DNA of 64,000 bases from Roseomonas sp. KE0001 (GCF_016107285.1 NZ_RCVQ01000004.1:186001-250000); one strand, 5' to 3'. Positions 55,571 to 64,000 are shown, counted from the first letter of the stretch. Notes: generated by a model not told the origin, from the sequence alone. Program-made: numbers and translations.

Positions 55571-56101
55571 TCAGCCGGCGAGGGCGTCCTCGCCATCGAT
55601 CACGGCGGCCACGCCGTGCACCACGGCGGCGATGCGGATCGCGGCCTGCACCGCCTCGCGCCCCAGCCCGCCATGCAGCACCACCTTCTCATGGCTTTCC
55701 ATGCACATGCCGCAGCCGTTCACGGCCGAGACCGCCAGCGACCACAGCTCGAAATCCACCTTCTCCACCCCGGGCTTGCCGATGACGTTCATCCGCAGCT
55801 TGGCCGGCATGGTGCCGTACTCACCGCCGACCAGATGCACGAAACGGTAGTAGACATTGTTCATGCCCATGATCGCCGCCGCCGCCTTGGCCGCCGTCAG
55901 CGCCTCGGGCGAGAGCCGGGGGCCGAACTCGGCCAGGATGGCGCGCGTCACCTCGGGGTTGCGGCTGGCCAGCGCGCTGGCCACGAAGGTGCCCGCCCGT
56001 TGCTGCTCGGTCAGCGCCGGCTCGGTGGCCAGGCTGCCCAGGTTGAGCTTGAGGTCGCGGGCATAGTCGGGCAGGCGGGCGCGCAGGGCTTCGAGAGACA
56101 T
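55571..56101 (-). CDS. ahpD: Alkyl hydroperoxide reductase AhpD-like (carboxymuconolactone decarboxylase family)
   Basis: A 176-residue AhpD-type disulfide reductase. The active-site C130-G-M-C133 with H137 in [14 protein letters not shown] is the AhpD pattern, preceded by the [12 protein letters not shown] block. In known systems AhpD recycles the peroxiredoxin AhpC using electrons from lipoamide-linked enzymes. It lies 169 bp downstream of ahpC on the same strand, ends at a terminator, and is probably cotranscribed. Confidence 0.93.
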   Translation of the reverse strand: MSLEALRARLPDYARDLKLNLGSLATEPALTEQQRAGTFVASALASRNPEVTRAILAEFGPRLSPEALTAAKAAAAIMGMNNVYYRFVHLVGGEYGTMPAKLRMNVIGKPGVEKVDFELWSLAVSAVNGCGMCMESHEKVVLHGGLGREAVQAAIRIAAVVHGVAAVIDGEDALAG

Positions 56102-56270
56102 GCGAAGGGCTCCTCCGGTCTGGTGGTGGCGGATGAAGAGGCGGGAGAGGGCGGGGGAGATCCCGCGGGATGCTCCGAGGGGAATGCCCCGGAATGGCAG
56201 CCGGCCGGAGGGCGGGCGCCGGGAGAAGAAGGGGCGCGGGCCGCCTGGCCCGCGCCGGTTCCACGCCGGA

Positions 56271-56843
56271 TCAGGCGGCCTTGAACAGCTCCTGCGGCTT
56301 CAGCGTGTCGCCACCCTTGTTCCAGTTGCAGGGGCAGAGCTCGTCGGTCTGCAGGGCGTCCAGCACGCGGATCACCTCCTGCGGATTGCGGCCGACGTTC
56401 AGCCCGTTCACCGAGGCCCACTGGATGGTGCCCTCGGGGTCGACGATGAAGGTCGCGCGCAGCGCCACGCCCTCGGCCTTGTCCAGGATGCCGAGCGCGG
56501 AGGCGAGCTCGCGCCGGGTATCGGCCAGCATCGGGATCGGCAGGTCGCGGATGTCGTTGTTGTGCACGCGCCAGTTCAGGTGCACGAACTCGCTGTCGGT
56601 CGAGGCGCCGTAGAGCACGGCGTCACGATCGGCGAACTCCTCGTTCAGCTTGCCGAAGGCGGCGATCTCGGTCGGGCAGATGAAGGTGAAGTCCTTCGGC
56701 CAGAAGAAGATCACCTTCCACTTGCCGGCATCGGACTCGTTGGAAATCTGGGTGAAGGACTTGCCCGGGCCCTCGAGCCCCTCGGGGCCGCCCTTCACGG
56801 CGGTCAGGTTGAAGGCGGGAAGCTTGTCACCGACGGTCAGCAT
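56271..56843 (-). CDS. ahpC: Peroxiredoxin AhpC
   Basis: A 190-residue two-Cys peroxiredoxin reducing hydrogen peroxide and organic peroxides. The peroxidatic C56 is in [14 protein letters not shown] and the resolving cysteines are in DELCPCNW (170 and 172), an arrangement typical of AhpC partnered with AhpD. Start at ATG 56843 ([13 protein letters not shown]). It is divergent from oxyR, so peroxide induction is expected. Confidence 0.94.
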   Translation of the reverse strand: MLTVGDKLPAFNLTAVKGGPEGLEGPGKSFTQISNESDAGKWKVIFFWPKDFTFICPTEIAAFGKLNEEFADRDAVLYGASTDSEFVHLNWRVHNNDIRDLPIPMLADTRRELASALGILDKAEGVALRATFIVDPEGTIQWASVNGLNVGRNPQEVIRVLDALQTDELCPCNWNKGGDTLKPQELFKAA

Positions 56844-56981
56844 GCGTGATGGATCCCCATGATGTGCGATTTCGGCGGAAGGCGCCCTTGGCGGGCGCCA
56901 TTCCGCGCTGCACAACCTTTATGGATGCTGCAATGCACACATGCCAATGAATAGTTTTCGAAGGAATGATCGCCTGAATCG
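56844..56981. promoter_or_regulatory. ahpC-oxyR intergenic control region
   Basis: For ahpC (minus strand) TTGGCA (56947-56942) and CATAAA (56923-56918) are 18 bp apart and could be -35 and -10. The AT-rich sequence just upstream (ACTATTCATTGG) is where OxyR would bind next to the -35 box. A full four-part OxyR consensus is not evident. Confidence 0.4.
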
Positions 56982-57953
56982 ATGACGCCGCTGCCCAGCC
57001 CCCAACAGCTCCGCTATCTGGTCTCGCTCGCCGACCTCGGTCATTTCGGCCGCGCCGCGGCCGCCTGCGCGGTCACGCAATCCACCCTCTCGGCCGGCAT
57101 CATCGCGCTCGAGCGGCATCTCGACGCCGCCGTCCTGGAGCGCGGCCCGGGAAAGCGCCCGGTCTTCACTCCCCTGGGCCTGGAGCTGGTGGCGCGCGCG
57201 CGGGTCGCACTGGCCGCCCTGGCGGCGGTGGCGGAGACGGCGGCGGCGGCGCGCGACCCGCTCTCCGGCCCGCTCCGCCTCGGCGTCATCCCGACCATCG
57301 GCCCTTTCCTGCTGCCGCATCTGATGCCGGCCCTGCGGCAGGGCTTCCCCCGGCTGCAGCTCTGGCTGCGCGAGGGCCTGACCCAGGATCTGGCGGAGGA
57401 GCTGCTCGCCGGCCGGCTCGACCTGCTGCTGCTCGCCCTGCCGGTGGCGCTGCCGGAAGTCGAGACCCTGCGTATCGCCGAGGACCCCTTCGTCGTCGCC
57501 CTGCCGGCCGGGCACCGGCTGGCGGAGCAGGCGGCGGTCTCGATGGAAGCGCTGGGCGGCGAGCGGCTGCTGCTGCTGGAGGACGGGCATTGCCTGCGCG
57601 ACCATGCCCTCGCCGCCTGCGGCCTGCCCGGCGCCGGCGGCGAGGGGTTCGCCGCCACCAGCCTGCATACCCTGGTGCAGATGGTTTCCGGCGGGCTTGG
57701 CGTGACGCTGCTGCCGCGCCTGGCCGTGGCGGGCGGGGTGCTGAACGGCGCCAGCCTGGTGCTGAGGCCGCTGGAAGTGCCGCAGGGGCGGGGGCTGGGC
57801 CTTGCCTGGCGCGCACGCTCGCCCCGTGCCGCGGAGTTCCGCGGGCTGGCCCCGGCGGTGGCCGCGGCCATCGCGGCGGCGGGTCCGGGGAAGGCCCCAA
57901 GGGAGGCCCCGGAGGCCGGCCTTTCGGTTGACAAGCTGGCCACCGCCCCCTAA
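56982..57953 (+). CDS. oxyR: Hydrogen peroxide-sensing LysR regulator OxyR
   Basis: A 323-residue LysR-type regulator. The N-terminal helix-turn-helix is LGHFGRAAAACAVTQSTLSA then GIIALERHLDAAVLER. The effector domain keeps two cysteines nine residues apart (C204 and C213 in LEDGHCLRDHALAACG), the redox pair of OxyR (C199/C208 in E. coli), and TTLHTLVQ-like SLHTLVQMVSGGLGVTLLPR. Divergent from ahpC-ahpD, its obvious target. The C-terminal 30 residues are a Gly/Pro/Ala-rich tail. Confidence 0.92.
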   Translation: MTPLPSPQQLRYLVSLADLGHFGRAAAACAVTQSTLSAGIIALERHLDAAVLERGPGKRPVFTPLGLELVARARVALAALAAVAETAAAARDPLSGPLRLGVIPTIGPFLLPHLMPALRQGFPRLQLWLREGLTQDLAEELLAGRLDLLLLALPVALPEVETLRIAEDPFVVALPAGHRLAEQAAVSMEALGGERLLLLEDGHCLRDHALAACGLPGAGGEGFAATSLHTLVQMVSGGLGVTLLPRLAVAGGVLNGASLVLRPLEVPQGRGLGLAWRARSPRAAEFRGLAPAVAAAIAAAGPGKAPREAPEAGLSVDKLATAP

Positions 57954-57980
57954 ACGCGCCCGCTCGAAGGGGTTCAGCCA

Positions 57981-58106
57981 ATGAAGATCCGTAACAGCCT
58001 GAAGAGCGCCAAGACGCGCGACAAGAACTGCGTGATGGTTCGCCGTCGTGGCCGTCTCTATGTGCTCAACAAGAAGAACCCCCGGATGAAGGCCCGCCAG
58101 GGCTGA
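57981..58106 (+). CDS. rpmJ: 50S ribosomal protein L36, zinc-free type
   Basis: A 41-residue protein, [20 protein letters not shown] then [20 protein letters not shown] and a final Gly. It is the YkgO-like, alphaproteobacterial form: only one Cys is present, so the zinc ribbon of classical L36 is absent. AAGGGGTT is a weak ribosome site upstream, and a very strong terminator follows. Confidence 0.95.
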   Translation: MKIRNSLKSAKTRDKNCVMVRRRGRLYVLNKKNPRMKARQG

Positions 58107-58156
58107 CCTCCGGGCGCCGCCGGGTGCTCCCGGTCGGCGATCCGCTTCCTGTCTGA

Positions 58157-58189
58157 AAACGCCGCCGCGGCCCGCCCGCGGCGGCGTTT
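58157..58189 (+). terminator. Strong inverted repeat terminating rpmJ
   Basis: A perfect 14-bp stem, AAACGCCGCCGCGG and complement, with a 5-base loop and a short T-run. It lies about 50 bp past the rpmJ stop. Confidence 0.85.
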
Positions 58190-58256
58190 CTGCGTGCTCT
58201 TGCCGGCGGGCGTGGCGCACCCCATCCTCGGCGGCAAAGCTCGTGGAGGATGCCGC

Positions 58257-59738
58257 ATGATCGCCTTGCCGGAACCGGATGCCGCCGTGCTGGCCCGGCG
58301 CGACCGCATCCTGGCCGATCTGCGCGACCTGCTGCCCGACCCCGGCCCGGCGCGCCCCGGCGGGCAGGCGGTGATCGGCGACCCCGAGCGGCTCCGCGCC
58401 TATGAGACGGACGGCCTCTCGGCCTACCGCCAGCCGCCGCTGGCCGTGGTGCTGCCGACCACGACCGAGGAGGTCGCCGCCGTGCTGCGCTACTGCCACC
58501 GCAACGGCATCCGCGTGGTGCCGCGCGGCGCCGGGACCAGCCTCTCCGGCGGCGCGCTGCCGTTGGCCGATGCGGTGGTGATCGGCCTTATGCGGATGAA
58601 CCGCATCCTCGAGGTGGACTATGCCGACCGGCTGGCCGTGGTGCAGGCCGGCGTCACCAATATCGGCATCACCCAGGCCGTCGCCGCCGAGGGCTTCTTC
58701 TACGCGCCCGACCCCTCCAGCCAGCTCGCCTGCATGATCGGCGGCAACGTCATGATGAACTCGGGCGGCGCGCATTGCCTGAAGTACGGCGTCACCGCGG
58801 GCAACCTGCTGGGCGTGAAGTTCGTCACCATCGAGGGCGAGGTGATCGAGATCGGCGGCGCGCATCTCGACGCCGCGGGCTATGACTGGCTCGGGCTGAT
58901 CACCGGCAGCGAGGGCCAGCTCGGCCTGGTCACCGAGGTCACGGTGCGGATCCTGCGGGCGGCGGAAGGCGCGCGGGCGATGCTGGCGGCCTTCCGTGCC
59001 AACGAGGTGGCTGGGCAGGTGGTGGACGCCATCATCGGCAGCGGCATCATCCCCGTCGCATTGGAGTTCATGGACCGCCCGGCGATCCATGCCTGCGAGG
59101 CCTTCGCCCAGGCCGGCTATCCGCTCGACGCCGAGGCCATGCTGATCATTGAGGTCGAGGGCAATGCCGAGGAGCAGGACGCGCTGCTGGCGCGGCTGAA
59201 GGAGATCTGCGGCCGCTTCGACCCGATCTCGCTACGCGTCGCCGAGACGGCAGAGGAGAGCCTCGCCATCTGGAAGGGCCGCAAGGGCGCCTTCGGCGCC
59301 ATCGGCCGTATCAGCCCCGACTATCTCTGCATGGACGGCACCATCCCGGTGGGCGAGCTGCCGCGGGTGCTGCGCCGGATGCAGGAGATGTCCGACGATT
59401 ACGGGCTAAAGGTGGCGAACATCTTCCATGCCGGCGACGGCAACCTGCACCCGCTGATCATGTTCGACGCCAACGACCCGGAGAGCTTCCGCCGCGCCGA
59501 GGCCTTCGGCGCCGATATCCTGAAGCTCTGCGTCGAGGTCGGTGGCTGCCTGACCGGGGAGCATGGTGTCGGCGTCGAGAAGCGGGACCTGATGACGGTG
59601 CAGTTCAACCCGGCCGAGCTGGCGCAGCAGCGGCGCATCAAGAGCGCCTTCGACCCGCAATGGCTGCTGAACCCGGCCAAGGTCTTCCCGCTGGAGGGCA
59701 ATCCGCTGGTCCACCCGCCGGCGACCGCCGCGGCATGA
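58257..59738 (+). CDS. glcD: Glycolate oxidase subunit GlcD-like FAD-linked oxidase
   Basis: A 493-residue FAD-binding PCMH protein oxidising glycolate or D-lactate-type hydroxy acids. The FAD pocket is VPRGAGTSLSGGALPLADAV, followed by GGNVMMNSGGAHCLKYGVTA and LGLITGSEGQLGLVTEVTVR. The C-terminal FHAGDGNLHPLIMFD carries the catalytic His residues. Start at ATG 58257 with GGAGGA. It overlaps glcE by four bases (ATGA). No glcF iron-sulfur gene follows. Confidence 0.93.
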   Translation: MIALPEPDAAVLARRDRILADLRDLLPDPGPARPGGQAVIGDPERLRAYETDGLSAYRQPPLAVVLPTTTEEVAAVLRYCHRNGIRVVPRGAGTSLSGGALPLADAVVIGLMRMNRILEVDYADRLAVVQAGVTNIGITQAVAAEGFFYAPDPSSQLACMIGGNVMMNSGGAHCLKYGVTAGNLLGVKFVTIEGEVIEIGGAHLDAAGYDWLGLITGSEGQLGLVTEVTVRILRAAEGARAMLAAFRANEVAGQVVDAIIGSGIIPVALEFMDRPAIHACEAFAQAGYPLDAEAMLIIEVEGNAEEQDALLARLKEICGRFDPISLRVAETAEESLAIWKGRKGAFGAIGRISPDYLCMDGTIPVGELPRVLRRMQEMSDDYGLKVANIFHAGDGNLHPLIMFDANDPESFRRAEAFGADILKLCVEVGGCLTGEHGVGVEKRDLMTVQFNPAELAQQRRIKSAFDPQWLLNPAKVFPLEGNPLVHPPATAAA

Positions 59739-60928
59739 GCGACCTCCTGGCGCCGCAGACCGAGGAGGCGCTGCTCGGCGTGGTGCGCCGCGCCGCCGCC
59801 GCCGGCGAGCCGCTGGCCATCGAGGGGCTGGGCGGCAAGCGGGCGATGCTGCGCCCGGTGCAGGCGGCGCGCACCCTCTCCACCCGGGCGCTGACCGGCA
59901 TCACCCTCTACCGGCCGGAGGAGCTGGTGCTCTCGGCCCGCGCCGGCACGCCGCTGCCGGAGATCGAGGCGGCGCTGGACGCGCGGCGGCAGATGATCAC
60001 CGCCGAGCCACCCGACTTCTCGGCGCTCTTCGGCCATGACCAGCCTTCGACACTGGGCGGCATGGTGGCGGCCAATCTCTCGGGGCCGCGCCGCATCGGG
60101 CCGGCCGGGGCGCTGCGCGACCAGGTCCTGGGCGTGCGCGCCGTCACCGGCCATGCCGAGCTGATCCGCTCCGGCGGGCGGGTCCACAAGAATGTCACCG
60201 GGCTCGATCTCTGCAAGCTGCTGGCGGGCAGCCACGGCACGCTCGGCGTGCTGACCGAGATCACGCTGAAGCTGCTGCCGCGCCCCGAGGCCAGCCTGAC
60301 GGTCGCCGTGCGCGTGCCCGATCTGCGGCACGGTGTCGCGGCGCTCTCCGCCGGGCTCGGCAGCCCCTATGGCGTCAGCGGCGCCGCGCTCCTGCCGGAA
60401 GGCTATCCGCCGCTCGGGCTGGACGGGGCGGTGGCGCTGCTGCGGCTGGAGGATTTCGCCGAGTTCCTGGCGCATCGCTCGGCCGGCCTCCGCGCGGCGC
60501 TGGCCGGACATGGCGAGACCGGGCTGCTGGAGGGCGAGGCTAGCCTGGCCCTGTGGCGCACCGTGCGCGATGCGGCGGCGCTCGGCGCCCTGCCGGGCGA
60601 GGCCATCTGGCGCCTCTCCCTGCGGCCCTCGGCGGCGCCGGCGGCGGCGCGGGCCCTGCGCGAGGCCTTCGGCGCGCGGCTGCTGCTCGACTGGGGCGGC
60701 GGGCTGGTCTGGGTCGCCGGGCCGGCCAGCGATGCGGCGCATCGCGCGGTGATGACGGCGGCCCGGGCGTCGCGCGGCACCTTCACGCTGTTCCGCGCGC
60801 CCGATGCCCTGCGGGCCGCCGTGCCGGTGTTGCCGGAGGAGCCGCCGCCGCTGGCCGCCATCGGCGCGCGGGTCAAGGCGGCGATGGACCCCTCGGGCAT
60901 CCTCAATCCCGGCCGGATGCGCGGCTGA
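59735..60928 (+). CDS. glcE: Glycolate oxidase subunit GlcE-like FAD-binding protein
   Basis: A 397-residue paralogue of GlcD that forms part of the glycolate oxidase complex. The FAD domain has PLAIEGLGGKRAMLRPV, PSTLGGMVAANLSGPRRIGP and GGRVHKNVTGLDLCKLLAGS then HGTLGVLTEITLK. The end MDPSGILNPGRM is typical. Translationally coupled to glcD. The next gene is a flavin hydroxylase, not glcF. Confidence 0.93.
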   Translation: MSDLLAPQTEEALLGVVRRAAAAGEPLAIEGLGGKRAMLRPVQAARTLSTRALTGITLYRPEELVLSARAGTPLPEIEAALDARRQMITAEPPDFSALFGHDQPSTLGGMVAANLSGPRRIGPAGALRDQVLGVRAVTGHAELIRSGGRVHKNVTGLDLCKLLAGSHGTLGVLTEITLKLLPRPEASLTVAVRVPDLRHGVAALSAGLGSPYGVSGAALLPEGYPPLGLDGAVALLRLEDFAEFLAHRSAGLRAALAGHGETGLLEGEASLALWRTVRDAAALGALPGEAIWRLSLRPSAAPAAARALREAFGARLLLDWGGGLVWVAGPASDAAHRAVMTAARASRGTFTLFRAPDALRAAVPVLPEEPPPLAAIGARVKAAMDPSGILNPGRMRG

Positions 60929-60947
60929 GCGGGGAGGGGGAAGGGCC

Positions 60948-62138
60948 ATGCGGACCCGGATCGGAATTCTCGGCGCCGGGCCCGCCGGCCTCTTCCTCGC
61001 CCTGCTGCTGCGGCGCGCCGGCATCGACAGCGTCGTGCTCGAAAGCCGCGACCGCGCCGCCGTCGAGGGCACCATCCGCGCCGGGGTGCTGGAGCACTGG
61101 GTGACGGAGCTGATGCGCGAGCTCGGCCTCGGCGAACGGCTGGACCGGGAGGGGCATGTGCATGACGGCATCACCCTGCAATCGCACCGCCGGCGCTTCC
61201 ATCTCGACATCGCCGGGCTCACGGACGGCCGGCACGTCACCGTCTATCCGCAGCACGAGGTGTTGCGCGACCTGATCGGCGCGCTGCTGGCGCGCGGCGG
61301 CGAGATCCGCTTCGGCATCTCCGGCGCGCGGCTGCACGGGATCGACGGCGAGAGCCCCTTCATCACCTACCGCGAGGCCGGGGCGGAGCGGGAGAGCCGC
61401 CTCGACTGCGAGTTCATCGTCGGCGCCGACGGCTATCACGGCCCCTCGCGTCAGGCGATTCCCGCCAGCCTGCGGCAGGAGGCGCACCGCCTCTATCCCT
61501 TCGCCTGGCTCGGCATCCTGGTGCATGCGCGCCAGTCCTGGCCGGAACTGATCTATGCCAGCCAGGGCGAGGGCTTCGCCCTGCTCTCGACGCGGACGCC
61601 GGAGATCCAGCGCCTCTACCTGCAATGCGACCCCGCCGAGGATCTGACGCAATGGCCGGAGGCGCGCATCTGGGACCAGTTGCGCGCGCGCCTGGCGACG
61701 GATGACGGCTGGACGCTCGACGAGGGCGAGATCTTCCAGAAGGGCATCATCCCGCTGCGCAGCTTCGTCTGCGCCCCGATGCAGCACGGCCGACTGTTCC
61801 TCGCCGGCGACGCCGCGCATATCGTGCCGCCGACCGGCGCCAAGGGGCTGAACCTCGCCGTCGCCGATGCGCTGGTCCTGTCGCGCGCCTTCGAGGCCGA
61901 GGCCCGCGCGGGCGACAGCGGACGGTTGCAGCGCTACAGCGAGACCTGCCTGCGCCGCGTGTGGAAGGCGCAACGCTTCTCCTGGTTCATGACGCGTCTG
62001 CTGCACCGCGATCCGGCGGAGACGCTGTTCGACGCGCAGGTGCGCGAGGCCGAGCTGGCGCTGATCCGCGACACCCGCGCCGCGGCGGTGTCGCTGGCCG
62101 AGAACTATGTCGGCCTGCCCTTCGATGCGGAGGCGTGA
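60948..62138 (+). CDS. pobA: 4-hydroxybenzoate 3-monooxygenase
   Basis: A 396-residue class A flavoprotein monooxygenase converting 4-hydroxybenzoate to protocatechuate with NAD(P)H. The FAD motif is IGILGAGPAGLFLALLLRRA. The family-specific RAGVLEHWVTELMRELGLGE and LYLQCDPAEDLTQWPEARIW blocks, and the second FAD motif LFLAGDAAHIVPPTGAKGLN, are all present, and the length equals PobA (about 394). It lies 19 bp after glcE with GGGAGG between, so it may be cotranscribed with glcDE. Its usual AraC or IclR regulator is not next to it. Confidence 0.93.
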   Translation: MRTRIGILGAGPAGLFLALLLRRAGIDSVVLESRDRAAVEGTIRAGVLEHWVTELMRELGLGERLDREGHVHDGITLQSHRRRFHLDIAGLTDGRHVTVYPQHEVLRDLIGALLARGGEIRFGISGARLHGIDGESPFITYREAGAERESRLDCEFIVGADGYHGPSRQAIPASLRQEAHRLYPFAWLGILVHARQSWPELIYASQGEGFALLSTRTPEIQRLYLQCDPAEDLTQWPEARIWDQLRARLATDDGWTLDEGEIFQKGIIPLRSFVCAPMQHGRLFLAGDAAHIVPPTGAKGLNLAVADALVLSRAFEAEARAGDSGRLQRYSETCLRRVWKAQRFSWFMTRLLHRDPAETLFDAQVREAELALIRDTRAAAVSLAENYVGLPFDAEA

Positions 62139-62258
62139 CCGATACGGAATCGTCTCATCCGAAGGAGCGCCGACTTCGAAAGATTCGTGATCTCACGCGA
62201 CGAAACTGACCGGCGCCTCGGTTGTTCCTGACGCGGGAACCACAGAGGAGACAGTCAG

Positions 62259-63119
62259 ATGGTCGCGATTCTCGGCACTGAGGGGAATGACAACCTCGTC
62301 TCGCCCGAATCCGTCTCGAATGACAGCATCAACGGCCTGGCCGGCGATGACCGCATCGAGGCGCGGGGCGGTGACGACCTGCTCATCCCCGGCCCCGGCA
62401 ATGACCGGCTGGAAGGCGGCGACGGGCGGGACACGGTGCTGCTGGGCGGCAATCTCGACGACTACCAGATCTACCGCTGGGAGGATGAGGGCGTGATCCG
62501 CGGCCCCGAGGGGGTCGACACGCTGCTCGACGTCGAGGCGATCGCCACCGATCTCAACGGCACGCGCGAGTTCGGCGATGTCGGTCAGTTCCTCGGCTAC
62601 GCCTATCTGGCGTCCTACGAGGATCTCGGCAACGCCTTCGGCGAGGACCGGGACGCGGCCTGGTCGCACTTCCGGGATCATGGCGCCCTCGAGGGCCGCA
62701 GCATCCTCTTTGACGGCAACAGCTATCTCGCCGCCAACACCGATGTCCTCGTCAATGCCGATTTCGGCGCCAATGCCGATGAGGGCGGCGCCCTTCACTA
62801 TCTCCGCTTCGGCCGTGCCGAGGGGCGTGAGACCGATTTCGACGGCCTGTCCTATGTGGCGAGCCATGGCGACCTGATCACGGCCTTCGGCGCCTCCGGC
62901 GTCGCCAACGCGATCGACGGCGCCGGCACCGAGCATTACGTGCAGTTCGGCTTCAACGAGGGGCGGCAGGTCGACCTGTTCAACGAGACGCAGTACGCCC
63001 TGCTCAATCCCGATCTCGCCCTGGCCGGCGTGATCACCAACGACCAGCTGGCCTGGCACTTCGTGACCTACGGCTACGAGGAAGGCCGGCAGGGCGCCTA
63101 TGATCCGGTGATTGCCTGA
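62259..63119 (+). CDS. RTX-type calcium-binding protein with four C-terminal repeats
   Basis: A 286-residue acidic protein. The N-terminal part contains hemolysin-type nonapeptides (LAGDDRIEARGGDDLL and LEGGDGRDTVLLGG). After residue 105 four tandem repeats of about 40-45 residues follow, each beginning Y-(L/V/A)-A and ending ...G-x-x-EGR (YLASYEDLGNAFGEDR; YLAANTDVLVNADFG; YVASHGDLITAFGAS; YALLNPDLALAGVIT). Such proteins are exported by type I systems and bind calcium outside the cell. No signal peptide, no type I exporter nearby. A GAGGAG ribosome site precedes the ATG. Confidence 0.82.
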   Translation: MVAILGTEGNDNLVSPESVSNDSINGLAGDDRIEARGGDDLLIPGPGNDRLEGGDGRDTVLLGGNLDDYQIYRWEDEGVIRGPEGVDTLLDVEAIATDLNGTREFGDVGQFLGYAYLASYEDLGNAFGEDRDAAWSHFRDHGALEGRSILFDGNSYLAANTDVLVNADFGANADEGGALHYLRFGRAEGRETDFDGLSYVASHGDLITAFGASGVANAIDGAGTEHYVQFGFNEGRQVDLFNETQYALLNPDLALAGVITNDQLAWHFVTYGYEEGRQGAYDPVIA

Positions 63120-63172
63120 TTTCCCGGTGGGCGCCAGCGCGCGCCCACTTTCGTGAAACGGCCGTCATCTTC

Positions 63173-63206
63173 CGCCCCGCGCACCTGAGGCGCGGGGCGT
63201 TTGCGT
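63173..63206 (+). terminator. Intrinsic terminator after the RTX gene
   Basis: CGCCCCGCGC pairs with GCGCGGGGCG across a 7-base loop and is followed by a T-rich tail (TTTGCGTTTT). It lies about 55 bp past the stop. Confidence 0.75.
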
Positions 63207-63270
63207 TTTCTGTCGCGCGTCGGGGCCGGCGACAGGCATACTTCACGGGAACACGCGTGATATCCCGCAC

Positions 63271-63430
63271 GACGAAGCCTTCTCGGAACTCTTGCCGATG
63301 CGGCTGCGCGGCTCCGGCCAGCGTGACGCCGGCCAGGGCCATCGCCATCTTCGCCGTGCTGGCCTATGGGCTGATGCTCATCGCGGCCCTGCCGCTGCCC
63401 GAAACCCGAGGCAAGGTGCTCGACGCCGAT
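63271..63430 (+). pseudogene. Remnant of an MFS (sugar-porter-like) transporter
   Basis: One frame (63271-63321) reads DEAFSELLPMRLRGSGQ, resembling the conserved loop SELFPTRLRGTGxG of MFS porters. A second frame (from 63323) reads AIAIFAVLAYGLMLIAALPL then PETRGKVLDAD, a last helix with the C-terminal PETRG motif. The two pieces normally lie about 40 residues apart, so this looks like a 3' remnant with an internal deletion. It runs into the start of the amidohydrolase gene. Confidence 0.55.
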
Positions 63431-64000
63431 GACCGATCTCTCCGCCGGCCCCCGCGCCCCCGAGGCCCTCTGCCCCGGCCCCGATCCCGATCCGCGCGGG
63501 CCGCGCCGTTTCGCCGTGCCGTCCGGCGCGGTGGACACCCACGCGCATGTCATCGGCCTGCCGCCCCGCTGGCCGCTGGTGGCGAACCGCAGCTACACCC
63601 CGCCCGAGGCCGGTCCCTCCGCCTACCTCGCCATGCTGGACGCCACCGGCATGACCCATGGCGTGCTGGTGCAGGTGAGCGTGCACGGCACGGACAACCG
63701 GCTGATGGAGAGCGTGCTGCGCGCGCATCCGGACCGGCTGCGCGGCATCGGCGTGGTCGGCCTCGGCCGGTCGGAGGCGGAGTATGGCGTGCTGAAGGCG
63801 GCCGGCGTCGTCGGCCTGCGGCTCAATGTGCTGTTCGGCGGCGGCGTCAGCCTGGACGGGCTGGAATCCTACGGGGCGCTCTGCCGCGAGATGGGCTGGC
63901 ACCTGCAACTGCTGCTGGACGCGCGGCAACTGCCGGAGCTGGCACCACGCCTGGCGAAGCTGCCGGTGCCCTTTGTCATCGACCATATGGGGCATATGCC
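63429..64000 (+). CDS. Amidohydrolase family 2 (COG3618, lactonase-like), C-terminus cut by window edge
   Basis: A partial metal-dependent hydrolase. After a Pro-rich start, AVDTHAHVIGLPPRWPLVAN holds the HxH metal motif, then SAYLAMLDATGMTHGVLVQV, NRLMESVLRAHPDRLRGIGV and VVGLRLNVLFGG, the (beta/alpha)8 pattern of 2-pyrone-4,6-dicarboxylate lactonase-type enzymes. It is open to the window end (190 codons). Together with pobA it hints at aromatic-acid breakdown, since PDC lactonase acts in protocatechuate 4,5-cleavage, but the exact substrate is not resolved. Confidence 0.85.
   Translation, partial: MTDLSAGPRAPEALCPGPDPDPRGPRRFAVPSGAVDTHAHVIGLPPRWPLVANRSYTPPEAGPSAYLAMLDATGMTHGVLVQVSVHGTDNRLMESVLRAHPDRLRGIGVVGLGRSEAEYGVLKAAGVVGLRLNVLFGGGVSLDGLESYGALCREMGWHLQLLLDARQLPELAPRLAKLPVPFVIDHMGHM

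Noticed and set aside
1-64000. CRISPR arrays, insertion sequences, rRNA operons
   Set aside because: No regularly spaced repeats, no transposase genes with terminal repeats, and no rRNA-like sequence were found.

Overview
The window is high-GC chromosomal DNA that fits an alphaproteobacterium of the Acetobacteraceae, probably Roseomonas-like. The support is indirect: strong GC bias, a C4-pathway 5-aminolevulinate synthase, Bug-type and TRAP solute-binding proteins, a 41-residue ribosomal protein L36, and an alphaproteobacterial-style small RNA. The genus is an inference from gene content; no rRNA is present.

Layout. 1-10.8 kb is core chromosome: a partial Bug-family binding protein, a branched-chain aminotransferase, a peptide-type binding protein with an M20 amidohydrolase, a GNAT acetyltransferase, thrS, infC (apparently starting at CTG), a DUF1028 protein and guaA. 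10.77-29.50 kb is an integrated mobile element of about 18.7 kb, inserted in the last codons of guaA and bounded by an exact 18-bp direct repeat. 29.5-64 kb is chromosome again. It holds MFS and DMT exporters, acylphosphatase, an ATP12-type assembly factor, malate synthase G, gamma-glutamyltransferase, a polyprenyl-glycan cassette (GT2, small flippase, methyltransferase, membrane glycosyltransferase), hemA, a dctPQM TRAP transporter, tRNA-Val(GAC), N-formylglutamate amidohydrolase, an oxyR/ahpC/ahpD peroxide locus, rpmJ, glcDE, pobA, an RTX-repeat protein and a partial amidohydrolase.

The element carries a tyrosine integrase, an AlpA-type factor, a nucleotidyltransferase, a Ti-type MOBQ relaxase/helicase (TraA), TraC- and TraD-like proteins and a recognisable oriT. 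I see no type IV secretion genes, so it looks mobilisable rather than self-transmissible. Its cargo is mostly defence: an AbiE pair whose toxin is broken, the internally deleted remnant of a SNF2-type helicase, a PLD-family nuclease, a type III restriction-modification mod/res pair, and a two-gene short-Argonaute operon. In that operon a DUF4365 nuclease fused to an APAZ-like region overlaps a MID-PIWI Argonaute lacking the first catalytic Asp. This is the architecture of SPARDA (DREN-APAZ plus short pAgo) and is the most striking system in the window.

Other notable items are a compact minus-strand sRNA gene at about 55.3 kb with promoter, UUUCCUCCCU motif and strong terminator (alpha-r8/MmgR-like), the CTG start of infC, and a degraded MFS fragment near the right edge.
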